A stretch of 16,780 bases of DNA from CAYNST01 sp964399955 (GTDB lineage: Bacteria > Pseudomonadota > Gammaproteobacteria > Pseudomonadales > Cellvibrionaceae). The stretch lies in NCBI GenBank assembly GCA_964399955.1, contig CAYNST010000074.1:1-16780 (forward strand). Reading direction: 5' to 3'. Shown piece after piece: positions 8,386 to 15,493 of the stretch. A program made the position numbers and the translations under genes. Within the stretch, counting starts at the first letter, position 1; each line of letters begins with the position of its first letter. The notes under the pieces were generated by a model. It was not told the origin of the DNA, did not search any database, and saw only the letters and a list, made by a program, of their open reading frames with translations.

Positions 8386-8797
8386 CGACTTTTCTCCAAA
8401 AAAGTAGTTTGAGATAGTTGCCCCACTACTGCACAAGCAGCTGGGCCGGTTGTTGACAGCTCCGTTACCGGAGAGCCCTTGACGTACCTCGCACTCCGAC
8501 GACCGGGCAGATGAATCCGCCCAACCCGTGCCGCCCGCGGCATTCACCCACCCGTAGGCGGCGCATCCATGCCTCGGCGGGGCTGCCACCAAAGCGGCCG
8601 CAAGCCCAGGAGTACGACAAGGTCAAAAAAGTCTGAGGCCATGATGGGTGCCAGATTTTCTATTTCAATAGCGGCAAGCAAAAAAATTTTGTTTTTGCCT
8701 GCGGATGCGACCCATGCCCGCAGGCGTTTAGAAATCCCCGCCTTGTGCTTTGCACCTGTTGCAAGGCAGGCTCAACCCTGGTGCGGTGAACTGACGG
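8386..8797. other. intergenic region between fxsA and groES (412 bases)
   Basis: It should contain the groESL promoter on the minus strand. CTTGTG followed by TATCT within about 70 bases of the groES ATG is a weak partial match at best. A small perfect hairpin ctccg-ttac-cggag lies at 8460-8473. The fxsA-proximal half holds three stem-loops (8678-8698, 8697-8725, 8740-8767). No open frame here looks like a gene. Confidence 0.5.
8678..8725 (-). terminator. possible fxsA terminator (stem-loop plus AT-rich hairpin)
   Basis: An 8-base perfect stem, gcctgcgg (8697-8704) with ccgcaggc (8718-8725), has a 13-base loop. On the minus strand it is followed by an AT-rich stretch with a run of seven T that itself folds (8678-8684 with 8692-8698). 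The T run starts about nine bases after the stem, so the geometry is not classical. Confidence 0.4.
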
Positions 8798-9265
8798 TTA
8801 CTCCTCTTTGTGGTATTCCCCCTCAATGGTTTTGCCGCGCGGGGGCTGGCCAGAGCCCGGGCCGGGCGCCTGGCTGCCCGGCGGGCGCACCATCATCATC
8901 TGAATATGCGCCTTGCGCCCCAGCGCGCGCATCAGCAACGCCAGCAACAGCCGACGACACAGGGGAATCAGGCAGGCAAAACCGATCAGGTCGGTAAGAA
9001 AACCCGGTGCCAGCAGCAGCGCCCCGCCAACGGCCAGGAACAGCCCGTCGGCCATCTCGCCGGCCGGCAATGAGCCCTGTGCCATCTTCAGCCGCGCCTT
9101 ATCCAGCGTCGCGCGGCCCTGCTTCTTCAACAGCATCACACCCAGCAGTGCAGTGCCTATGACCAAAGCAATAGTGGGAAAGCCGCCCAATACCTTGCCC
9201 ACTCGAATAAGAATGAGTATCTCAATCAACGGCACCAGTATTAAAAGTGCAAACAGAATGCGCAA
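8798..9265 (-). CDS. fxsA: FxsA family inner-membrane protein
   Basis: Encodes about 155 residues from a TTG at 9265, chosen because the sequence from there (RILFALLILVPLIE) lines up with the E. coli FxsA N-terminus, including the conserved Glu in the first membrane segment; CGGGGG lies five bases upstream. An alternative TTG at 9286 would add seven residues. FxsA is a polytopic cytoplasmic-membrane protein known in E. coli for relieving F-plasmid exclusion of phage T7 when overproduced; its normal role is unclear. Visible features are hydrophobic segments near the N-terminus, at about 30-46 and 74-104; the motif GVMLLKKQG; the conserved LLAPGFLTDLIG; and the C-terminal TIEGEY tag, which matches TFDGEY of E. 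coli. The soluble tail is Gly/Pro-rich. It lies upstream of groES on the same strand, a neighbourhood also found in E. coli. Confidence 0.92.
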   Translation of the reverse strand: MRILFALLILVPLIEILILIRVGKVLGGFPTIALVIGTALLGVMLLKKQGRATLDKARLKMAQGSLPAGEMADGLFLAVGGALLLAPGFLTDLIGFACLIPLCRRLLLALLMRALGRKAHIQMMMVRPPGSQAPGPGSGQPPRGKTIEGEYHKEE

Positions 9266-9326
9266 AGCAACCCCCGGGGCAAGCAAAAGCTAAAGGGTGG
9301 GGGCTATTGTTGAAAATGCAAGCTGC

Positions 9327-9335
9327 GGGGGGGGG
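9327..9335. repeat. homopolymer tract of nine G
   Basis: Nine G in a row on the plus strand (nine C on the minus strand), between the DUF481 stop and the fxsA start, about 62 bases upstream of the fxsA start. Such tracts can slip during replication; here the effect would be on spacing only, as no gene is interrupted. Confidence 0.8.
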
Positions 9336-9340
9336 AATTC

Positions 9341-9364
9341 TCTTGCCGGCGCGGCGCGGCAAGA
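9341..9364 (-). terminator. hairpin after the DUF481 gene
   Basis: Perfect 8-base inverted arms, tcttgccg (9341-9348) and cggcaaga (9357-9364), with a GC-rich 8-base loop, 9 bases after the stop codon. On the minus strand it is followed by GAATT and a C run rather than T, so it may impede or protect the transcript without being a true intrinsic terminator. Confidence 0.45.
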
Positions 9365-9373
9365 AGCCTGGCG

Positions 9374-10432
9374 CTACCAGGAATAGTTCACGCCAAAGCG
9401 GTAGATGGTGTCTGTACGCGAGCGGTCCGGGTTGCTGTCCAGAGTAAAGTTAACAATGTTCCATTCCACACTGACGTTGGCGGACACGCCAAAGCCAATC
9501 GGAAAATCCACCCCGGTATCCGAGCGAAACTCGCGCCGGTCCGGCTGCCCTTCAACCCCATCGGAGAGGGGCTGAGTATAGTGGCTGGTGTGATAAAACC
9601 GCACAGATGCCGGCAGGTTGTAGCGGAAGCGGGTCAGGGGGCGGGCAGACAGCGCCACTTCCGGCTCGCTCTCCAGTGGGTTGAGCAAACGGTACACTCG
9701 GCTGTGCTGCAGGCCCAGCTCAAACGCCAGAGATGAGCGCTCGGACTCCCAGACCTGGTAACCCAGGCCGGACACCACCGTGTATTTTTCCTGTATGTTG
9801 AGGTTGTCGTCACTCTCTGCGGCGATACGGTTGGCCAGGTACCACTGCGGCTGGAAAAACCAGTTGAGGTCGTAGGCGGCCATGCCACGGCGGGTGCGCG
9901 TGGTGACCGGGACACCGTCGGCCACCCCGGTGACGGTCGACTGGGCGCTGGTTGACAGCCGCAGAATATGGCGCCAATCGCCGTGCCGCAGCTCCAAATC
10001 GCTAAGAATCTCGCCGTAGGAAGACTCCACATTGCCGGTCTGCCGCCAGCCGGAGGCGCGTACCATGCCGCGGAAGGCGTAGGTTGCTGCGGCATGGCCG
10101 GTGTAGGGCACCACTTGCTTCAAGGTCAGCAGGGGGGCGCGGGTGACGTCGCCGTCTTCGCACTCCAGAATCACCTGCTCGTTGATCATGGCCTGAACCA
10201 CGCAGGGCAGATCCTTGCCGGGAATCTTCATCTGTTCAGCGGCCTGCATGCCCAATACCGCCCGTTTGGGCACTTTCACCTCACCCAGCTTGTCGGACAA
10301 CCAGATGACGTCGTCGCCCATAAAACCCTTAAGGCTGCCCTGCAGTGTATCGCCGTTGTCGAGTATCAGTTGCCCCGCCCAGCTGAATTGAACACACATA
10401 AGCCCAGCGATGACCGCCAGAACGCGCAACAT
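9374..10432 (-). CDS. DUF481 family outer-membrane beta-barrel protein
   Basis: Encodes 352 residues. The signal peptide is MLRVLAVIAGLMCVQFSWA with likely cleavage before GQ. Residues 20-62 have the NGD-x-LQGSLKG...D-W...GEVKVPKRAV pattern often seen at the start of DUF481/YdiY-like proteins. Residues from about 115 to the end alternate polar and aromatic residues as in outer-membrane strands, and the last residues (FGVNYSW) fit a Bam-recognised C-terminal beta signal ending in an aromatic. The family is associated with salt or envelope stress in some bacteria (YdiY is called salt-induced); no substrate or ligand is known to me. The start at 10432 has TAGGAG six bases upstream. It diverges from ampG. 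C-terminal barrel assignment: fairly sure. Exact function: unknown. Confidence 0.85.
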   Translation of the reverse strand: MLRVLAVIAGLMCVQFSWAGQLILDNGDTLQGSLKGFMGDDVIWLSDKLGEVKVPKRAVLGMQAAEQMKIPGKDLPCVVQAMINEQVILECEDGDVTRAPLLTLKQVVPYTGHAAATYAFRGMVRASGWRQTGNVESSYGEILSDLELRHGDWRHILRLSTSAQSTVTGVADGVPVTTRTRRGMAAYDLNWFFQPQWYLANRIAAESDDNLNIQEKYTVVSGLGYQVWESERSSLAFELGLQHSRVYRLLNPLESEPEVALSARPLTRFRYNLPASVRFYHTSHYTQPLSDGVEGQPDRREFRSDTGVDFPIGFGVSANVSVEWNIVNFTLDSNPDRSRTDTIYRFGVNYSW

Positions 10433-10740
10433 GAACCACTCCTATTACCTTTAGCGGCGGCAAAAACCAGCAAACGGGCGCAGGCCCAAGTTGAATGAAT
10501 AGCTTTTTTGCGGAAACCTACCAAGCTTAGCCCAGGATGTAAAAAAATCAGCGGTTGTTATTGCTTTTGTTCAGTGCCGCCAATGGGGCAACTGGACCAC
10601 CGCTGAGCGGGCCCAACCGCGGCCCGATAAAACCCAAGCCCTGGGGCCGCATGCTACTATTGGCGGGCAAAGCACGCGTTCACTCCCTTGGCGCAAAAGT
10701 CGTCCAACAGGCAAACCCAACTGCAATAGATGGCCTCAAT
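10433..10740. other. divergent intergenic region between the DUF481 gene and ampG (308 bases)
   Basis: Both divergent genes must be expressed from here. A GC palindrome ccgct-g-agcgg (about 10600-10610) and a gggcc/ggccc pair follow it. TACTAT at about 10655-10660 resembles a plus-strand -10 box but lacks a clear -35. No small gene is evident. Confidence 0.45.
10496..10524 (-). promoter_or_regulatory. candidate promoter of the DUF481 gene
   Basis: On the minus strand, TTGGTA (10519-10524) and TATTCA (10496-10501) are separated by exactly 17 bases, 63 bases before the ATG. The match is 4 of 6 at -35 and only 3 of 6 at -10, so this is a weak sigma-70 candidate. Confidence 0.3.
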
Positions 10741-12348
10741 TTGAACAGTCCCTCTTTTTGGCTCACTCAGGCTCGGCTTTATATGGACCCGCGCATTGCC
10801 AGCGTGTTTCTGCTTGGCATACTCAGCGGGCTGCCCTGGGTGATGATTGGCTCTGCCCTGACGCTCTGGCTGAAGGAAGCCGGCTTGAGCCGCACGGACA
10901 TAGGCTACGCCGGGCTCATCTTCAGCGTGTTTGCCATCAACTTTCTCTGGGCGCCGCTGCTGGACAAACTCAGCCCCAGGCTGTCGCCGCGCATCGGCCA
11001 GCGCCGCTCCTGGATTTTGCTGTGCCAAGCGGTTATTGCCGCAGCTTGCTGCCTGATCGGGTTGTTTACGCCTGAGGTCAGTGCCCGCGCGGTGGTCATG
11101 GTGGCGTTGATTATTGCCATTGCCTCGGCCACGCAGGACGTAGCCATAGATGCCTTCAGGGTAGACCACTTTGCCCCCAATGAAACCGCGCACATATCCG
11201 CAGCGGCGGCCGCCACCACCGCCGGCTGGTGGACGGGCTACGCCGGCCTGGGTTACCTGCCGCTCATGTTGTCCGACCGCGGCTGGTCCTGGCCCGAGGC
11301 CTACCTGCTGCTGGCCGGCATTACTGCCGCCCTCGCCGGCCTCACCCTGCTAAGCCCAGACCCTAAACTGCAGCGCCTGGACCGCTCGCGGCTGCAGGCC
11401 GAAGCCTACCAGCGCTTGACCCGGGTAGACCGCCGGCGCCAGCACTGGATGCTGGCACTGCTGGCAAGCCCCTGGGTGTTGATTGTATGGGCGGTGGTGG
11501 GTGCACCGGGCCTGTCTGCTGCGGTCAAGCAACACGCCCTTTATGTGCCGGCCGTAGCCGCCACCGCAGCACTGCTGATAGCCACCGCGCTGCATTCGCT
11601 GGGCCGCATTGAGCGCGCCATCCGCCCCAACGGCGTACAGCATGCCGGTGCCAGCACCTCTGTGCTGGCGTTTCTGCTGGATACCGTTATTGCCCCCCTG
11701 GCAGACTTCTTTCAACGCAACGGCGTGCGCTTTGCCCTGGCACTGCTGGCATTTATTTTTCTGTTTAAAATTGGAGAGGCGTTTCTTGGGCGGATGTCGG
11801 TCGTCTTCTACAAGGAGATAGGCTATTCCAATACCGACATCGCCAACTATTCAAAGATGCTGACCTGGTGGGTCACCATCATTGCCGCCATCCCCTGCGG
11901 CCTGATCACCGCAAGACTGGGCATTATAAAAGGCTTGTTTATCAGCGGCATTTTTATGGCCGGCAGCAATCTTATGCTTAGCGCCATCGCCCTGGTGGGC
12001 CCCAACATCAATTTGTACATTGCCACCGTCATTGTTGACGGCGCAACCTCTGCCTGGGGCACAGTGGCGTTTGTGGCTTTTATATCCATGCTCTGCAACC
12101 GCAATTTCTCCGCCACCCAATACGCGCTGATGGCGTCCCTTGCCGCCTTTGGCCGCACCACGCTTGCGTCTTTTTCCGGGCAGATAGTGGACGGGCTGGA
12201 CGGCAACTGGGCTCTGTTTTTTGTGCTGACGGCGGCAATGATCACCCCAAGCCTGGTGCTGCTGGGATTGTTGAAGGGCAAACTGCGGGAGCGTTACCTG
12301 CAAAACGAAAAGACACTGACCGCGCAAGACAGCAACGACCAAGGCTGA
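10741..12348 (+). CDS. ampG: AmpG family muropeptide permease (MFS)
   Basis: Encodes about 535 residues from the TTG at 10741, an inner-membrane importer of GlcNAc-anhydroMurNAc peptides for cell-wall recycling. The open frame extends to 10555, but that part is unlike protein. SFWLTQARLYMDPR fits the usual short AmpG N-tail, while an ATG at 10783 (521 residues) or one at 10651 is possible; no good Shine-Dalgarno decides. Motifs: GLPWVMIGSALTLWL (30-44), GQRRSW (86-91), the family hallmark ASATQDVAIDAFR (128-140) and SATQYALMASL (457-467). About 12-14 hydrophobic segments are visible. Between the two halves (about 235-325) lie extra hydrophobic segments and a charged loop, as in the longer Pseudomonas-type AmpG. 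It converges on ampD, the amidase acting on the imported products. Substrate assignment rests on family and context. Confidence 0.87.
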   Translation: MNSPSFWLTQARLYMDPRIASVFLLGILSGLPWVMIGSALTLWLKEAGLSRTDIGYAGLIFSVFAINFLWAPLLDKLSPRLSPRIGQRRSWILLCQAVIAAACCLIGLFTPEVSARAVVMVALIIAIASATQDVAIDAFRVDHFAPNETAHISAAAAATTAGWWTGYAGLGYLPLMLSDRGWSWPEAYLLLAGITAALAGLTLLSPDPKLQRLDRSRLQAEAYQRLTRVDRRRQHWMLALLASPWVLIVWAVVGAPGLSAAVKQHALYVPAVAATAALLIATALHSLGRIERAIRPNGVQHAGASTSVLAFLLDTVIAPLADFFQRNGVRFALALLAFIFLFKIGEAFLGRMSVVFYKEIGYSNTDIANYSKMLTWWVTIIAAIPCGLITARLGIIKGLFISGIFMAGSNLMLSAIALVGPNINLYIATVIVDGATSAWGTVAFVAFISMLCNRNFSATQYALMASLAAFGRTTLASFSGQIVDGLDGNWALFFVLTAAMITPSLVLLGLLKGKLRERYLQNEKTLTAQDSNDQG

Positions 12349-12572
12349 CGCCTTGCCGTGAAGGGATGTAAGCGTTAGAAACCTGCCAGATGCCCAGCTG
12401 CGCTACAGGGGATTGTTTGCGGCGTCCGTTGCAGCAAGGGGAACTGTATAGGCATACAGGCACCCGGCAAGCTATTTTAATAATAGGCGCTGGGGCAGAG
12501 GCTGACAAGTAAAAACTTGCAACTGCAGCAGATGCGGACCTGCCCACCCCCACAAGTGGGTGCCGGCGGCGG
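12349..12572. other. convergent intergenic region between ampG and ampD
   Basis: Two short hairpins are present: ctgtat-aggc-atacag (12444-12459), and a GC-rich one at 12547-12564 just after the ampD stop (cccac-aa-gtggg core, with outer caccc/gggtg alternatives on the minus strand). Neither has a T run, so no clear terminator for either gene. No gene is seen. Confidence 0.45.
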
Positions 12573-13148
12573 TCAATCGGCCAGTAAATTGCGAAAGCCG
12601 CCCCAGTCAAAGGCCGGGCCGGGGTCTGTCTTGCGGCCGGGGGCTATGTCGCTGTGCCCCACAATGGCTTCTGCCGTCAACTGCGGGTAGGTGCGCAACA
12701 ACAGCTTGGTGACCTGGCTCAGACAGCCATACTGCGCGGGGGTATAGGGGCAGTCGTCGGTGCCTTCCAGCTCTATACCTACAGAAAAATCATTGCACTC
12801 CGCCACCCCCTGATAACAGGAGCGCCCGGCGTGCCAGGCGCGCAGGCCAAAGGGCACAAACTGGGTCAGCGCCCCGCTGCGTTCAATCAGGCAGTGGGCG
12901 GATACGGTCATATCGGCAATGCTGGCAAAATAAGGGTGGGCGCCGGCATCCAACTGGTTGCAAAAAAACTGCTGCACATAACCGCCGCCAAACTGCGCCG
13001 GCGGCAGGCTGATGTTGTGAATAACCAGCAGCCGAATGGCCGCTCCCGGCGGGCGCGGGTTGTGGTTGGGTGACGGGCAGCGCCTGACCGGCTCCAGCCA
13101 GCCTTCGGCGTTTATGCTTATGGGTGGGTTTGCACTGCAGTGGGACAC
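12573..13148 (-). CDS. ampD: 1,6-anhydro-N-acetylmuramyl-L-alanine amidase AmpD
   Basis: Encodes 191 residues from a GTG at 13148 (AGG eight bases upstream). This cytoplasmic zinc amidase splits the stem peptide from anhydroMurNAc in peptidoglycan recycling; in many gammaproteobacteria it keeps AmpR-controlled beta-lactamase low. The zinc ligands fit H44 (LLVIHNISLPP), H165 and D175 (GHSDIAPGRKTDPGPAFDW). The catalytic E126 in VGIELEGTDD and K173 are present, and the N-terminal region has the usual PSPNHNPRP stretch. There is no signal peptide, as expected for AmpD rather than AmiD. It is second in a likely operon after the DUF1631 gene (84-base gap with an inverted repeat) and faces ampG. 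ampE, often next to ampD, is not here. No ampR or ampC is present in the window. Confidence 0.96.
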   Translation of the reverse strand: MSHCSANPPISINAEGWLEPVRRCPSPNHNPRPPGAAIRLLVIHNISLPPAQFGGGYVQQFFCNQLDAGAHPYFASIADMTVSAHCLIERSGALTQFVPFGLRAWHAGRSCYQGVAECNDFSVGIELEGTDDCPYTPAQYGCLSQVTKLLLRTYPQLTAEAIVGHSDIAPGRKTDPGPAFDWGGFRNLLAD

Positions 13149-13164
13149 GCGAATACACCTGCCT

Positions 13165-13189
13165 GGGATAACCGGGGCTCTATTATCCC
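13165..13189 (-). promoter_or_regulatory. inverted repeat 7-11-7 upstream of ampD
   Basis: gggataa (13165-13171) and ttatccc (13183-13189) are perfect arms around 11 bases, in the gap between the DUF1631 gene and ampD, 16 bases before the ampD GTG and next to its Shine-Dalgarno. As DNA it could be an operator; as RNA it would form a hairpin just upstream of the ribosome site. A GATAAT on the minus strand resembles a -10 box but has no -35 partner. Confidence 0.4.
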
Positions 13190-13232
13190 CACAGCGGCAA
13201 CCCAGGTACAGCGGCAGATTTTGGCCCGCGTG

Positions 13233-15257
13233 CTATTTGTCTTTGCTGGCATCCAGCGGCATGGTGGGTTTGCTTTTGCGCATATTGCCCACAATGCTTT
13301 CCAGCGCGCGGTCAAACAGCATGGTTTGGTCCAGCGGCTTCAGTTGGCCGTTTTTAAGTGACTGGGCCAGTTGGGCCTGGCTGCGTTCGGCCACCTTGGC
13401 GCCGCTGCGGTTTACAAAAATGTACATACCGGTGGGCTTGATAAAAGCGGCCAGGCGGCAGCGCAGCGGTTGGGCGGCCTCCTCGTCCTGCAGGTCAAAC
13501 CAGGCGCCGCGGGCAAAGTTTTCCACCGCCTGCAGATACACAGCATCGGCTTCATCGCGGGCTTTGGCGGCCGTGGCCTGCGCGCTCTGGGTGTCCTCTG
13601 CCGGCGCGGGGCTCGCCTCTGCGGCCAGTGCCTCACCGCGAATGCGGGCCAGGTGCACGGCTTCCAGTTGGGTGAGCAGTTTCTCTATGGCGAAAGGGTC
13701 GTAGGAGGTCAGGTCCAGCCCCTGACGCAGGGCCTGCATCAAATTGGGCAAGCGCTTGATAAGCTGCTGACGCCGCTCGGCAGAGCCCGGCAGTTGCACG
13801 CTCCAGATCAGCGCCTTGGCGGTTTGCAGTTGCTGCGCCCAGGCTGCGCTGTCCACCCCGGCCTGCAGGCCGGTTACAAACAGCACCTTGCTCCAGGGGC
13901 CGGCAAGCAACTGGCGCGCACAGGGGGGCACAGCCTGTGTGCTCAGCAGGCCGTCTATGGCCTCGGCCGCCCGCGCGCGCACCTGCTGCATCCGCGCCTT
14001 GCCGTCTTCCGCACTCACAATGCGCTGCTCCACCAGGCTGGCGCGGCGCTTTTCACCCTCTACAAACTGCTCAAAACCGGCCAAAATGGGCGTGAAGACG
14101 GCGTCGTTTTCCTGATACTGCAGCAGTACCTGCTCTACCGTAACGCAAATCTGCCTGTACACGGTGTCTTCGGCCGTACGCGGACGGGCCACCGGCTGCC
14201 AGCCGATGGCCGCCGAGGTCATGGCATTAAGAAGGCGCCGGGCCGGGTGTTGCGGCTGGGTAAAAAAGTTTTGATCCAACAGCGCCAGTTTGGCCACCGG
14301 AATTTGCAGGCGGCACAACTGCTGTTTTATTGCCTGCGCCAGTGCCGGGTCGTGCAGCACAAACCCAAACAGCATCTGCACCATGCGCAGGGTCTCGCGC
14401 TCGGTGTAGCTCAGGCTTAGCGGCTGGTGTGCGTGAAACTGCTGGTTGCCCAACAGGTGTTCAAAGTCCAGGTTGGCGCCCGGCGCGGCCTGCAGGGCCA
14501 GTTTTTGCGCGCGGTTAAGCCACTGCAACAGGGCGCTGTGGGCCTGCTCCTGGCCCGGGTCGGCGGCACCTTCGGGCGCTGCGGCCTTGGGTGCCGGCAG
14601 GCGCTCGGCCAGCTCCGCCAGGATTCTGGGCAACATGGCCAGTACAATGCGGTCAAATTCTGCAAACAGCACCAGCTTGGCCTGGGTGTCCATATCCAGG
14701 CGTTTGATCTGTGCCATCATGGCAGAGCATAAAACCTGGGGGCCCAGCGGGTTGTTGCTGTTGGTAACGGCGGCCTGGCAGCAGGCATCCAGGGCGGCGG
14801 TAACCGGCTGCAGCCAGTTTTGCAGCTCTCGCTCCACCCTGGCGACGGTTGCTTCCAGCGCCACCAGTTGCTGCAGCTCGTCGTTTTGCACCAGTGACAG
14901 CGCATCTGCAGCCAATTGCCCGTCGGCGCGCAAGCTGTCGCGGGGGTCCGCTTCCACGGTTTGCGCAAAGGCTTCGTCCAGCGCCTCCAAAAAGCGGCGC
15001 TCCACCGCTTTGCGCTGCACGCGCAGCTCACGCATGGCATCAAAAAAAGCATTTTGGGTGGCATTGTTGGCGGCGGTATCCGCGTGCTGAAACAGGCTGT
15101 CGTCGGCACAACTGAAAAACTTAAGTAACCTTTGCAGCAATCGCAGCTTGGCGTGGGCGTGGGCCGCCGCAACCGGCTTGGGCAAACGCGTCAATCGGGA
15201 GCGTACATGGCGCTGTAATTCCGGCTCCAGACGAATGACGTTGGCGGGTTCTGACAC
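13233..15257 (-). CDS. DUF1631 family protein
   Basis: Encodes 674 residues from a GTG at 15257, with a near-perfect AGGAGG seven bases upstream. It matches the DUF1631 family, whose members have sometimes been mislabelled as thymidine phosphorylase; no phosphorylase motif is visible. It is a large soluble, mainly helical protein without signal peptide or membrane segment, rich in Ala/Leu/Gln. Conserved-looking parts are LVLFAEFDRIVLAMLPRIL (about 190-208), the central region LLNAMTSAAIGW, and the C-terminal ~95 residues (from about 578), which switch to a strand-rich pattern: ARGAWFDL, LRCRLAAFI, YIFVNRSG (to 619), then two helices. In Pseudomonas the same gene order with ampD and nadC occurs. 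Function unknown. ampD follows 84 bases downstream on the same strand, so co-transcription is likely. Confidence 0.9.
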   Translation of the reverse strand: MSEPANVIRLEPELQRHVRSRLTRLPKPVAAAHAHAKLRLLQRLLKFFSCADDSLFQHADTAANNATQNAFFDAMRELRVQRKAVERRFLEALDEAFAQTVEADPRDSLRADGQLAADALSLVQNDELQQLVALEATVARVERELQNWLQPVTAALDACCQAAVTNSNNPLGPQVLCSAMMAQIKRLDMDTQAKLVLFAEFDRIVLAMLPRILAELAERLPAPKAAAPEGAADPGQEQAHSALLQWLNRAQKLALQAAPGANLDFEHLLGNQQFHAHQPLSLSYTERETLRMVQMLFGFVLHDPALAQAIKQQLCRLQIPVAKLALLDQNFFTQPQHPARRLLNAMTSAAIGWQPVARPRTAEDTVYRQICVTVEQVLLQYQENDAVFTPILAGFEQFVEGEKRRASLVEQRIVSAEDGKARMQQVRARAAEAIDGLLSTQAVPPCARQLLAGPWSKVLFVTGLQAGVDSAAWAQQLQTAKALIWSVQLPGSAERRQQLIKRLPNLMQALRQGLDLTSYDPFAIEKLLTQLEAVHLARIRGEALAAEASPAPAEDTQSAQATAAKARDEADAVYLQAVENFARGAWFDLQDEEAAQPLRCRLAAFIKPTGMYIFVNRSGAKVAERSQAQLAQSLKNGQLKPLDQTMLFDRALESIVGNMRKSKPTMPLDASKDK

Positions 15258-15493
15258 TGGTTAACCTCCTGCGCAGCCAGGCGACTGCATCCAAAACCAC
15301 AGCAACACAAAAAGGACCGTTGCTGACTTCTATTGGCTTGGATACGCCTGACTGAACAAAGTTTGTGCAAAATTGGGTCTAAAGTAACTTTATCACATAG
15401 TACGCACGGCAAGATGATTGAATCATCGAAACCCCTGTCGTTCTAAGACTGTTTTAGACGCCAAAATCCACTTTCTATAGCGGACGGTTTTAA
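15258..15493. other. divergent intergenic region between the DUF1631 and protease genes
   Basis: 236 bases that must contain promoters for DUF1631-ampD (minus) and protease-nadC (plus). It is clearly more AT-rich than the flanking genes. It carries a 15-base palindrome at 15413-15427 (separate entry) and a looser tctaa/ttaga pair at about 15440-15460. On the plus strand TCTATA (about 15473-15479) lies close to the protease start, but a good -35 is missing. Confidence 0.45.
15413..15427. promoter_or_regulatory. perfect 15-base palindrome, candidate operator
   Basis: gatgatt-g-aatcatc, with perfect 7-base arms around a single central G, lies inside the divergent promoter region 66 bases before the protease ATG and 155 bases before the DUF1631 GTG. 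The compact AT-rich symmetry is typical of dimer-binding operators. I cannot assign a regulator. Confidence 0.45.

Noticed and set aside
8386..8592. N-terminal extension of groES
   Set aside because: The canonical GroES N-terminus with its own Shine-Dalgarno starts at 8385; the upstream codons are unlike any GroES.
10555..10740. N-terminal extension of the ampG frame
   Set aside because: The translation is Pro/Gly-rich and unlike AmpG; family length and N-tail fit a start near 10741 or 10783.
12444..12459. ctgtat-aggc-atacag hairpin as an ampG terminator
   Set aside because: The stem is AT-rich, only six pairs, and no T run follows on either strand.
13371..14420. Open frame of 349 codons antisense to the DUF1631 gene
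   Set aside because: Shadow frame; low-complexity Gly/Gln/Arg/Leu translation with no domain-like pattern.
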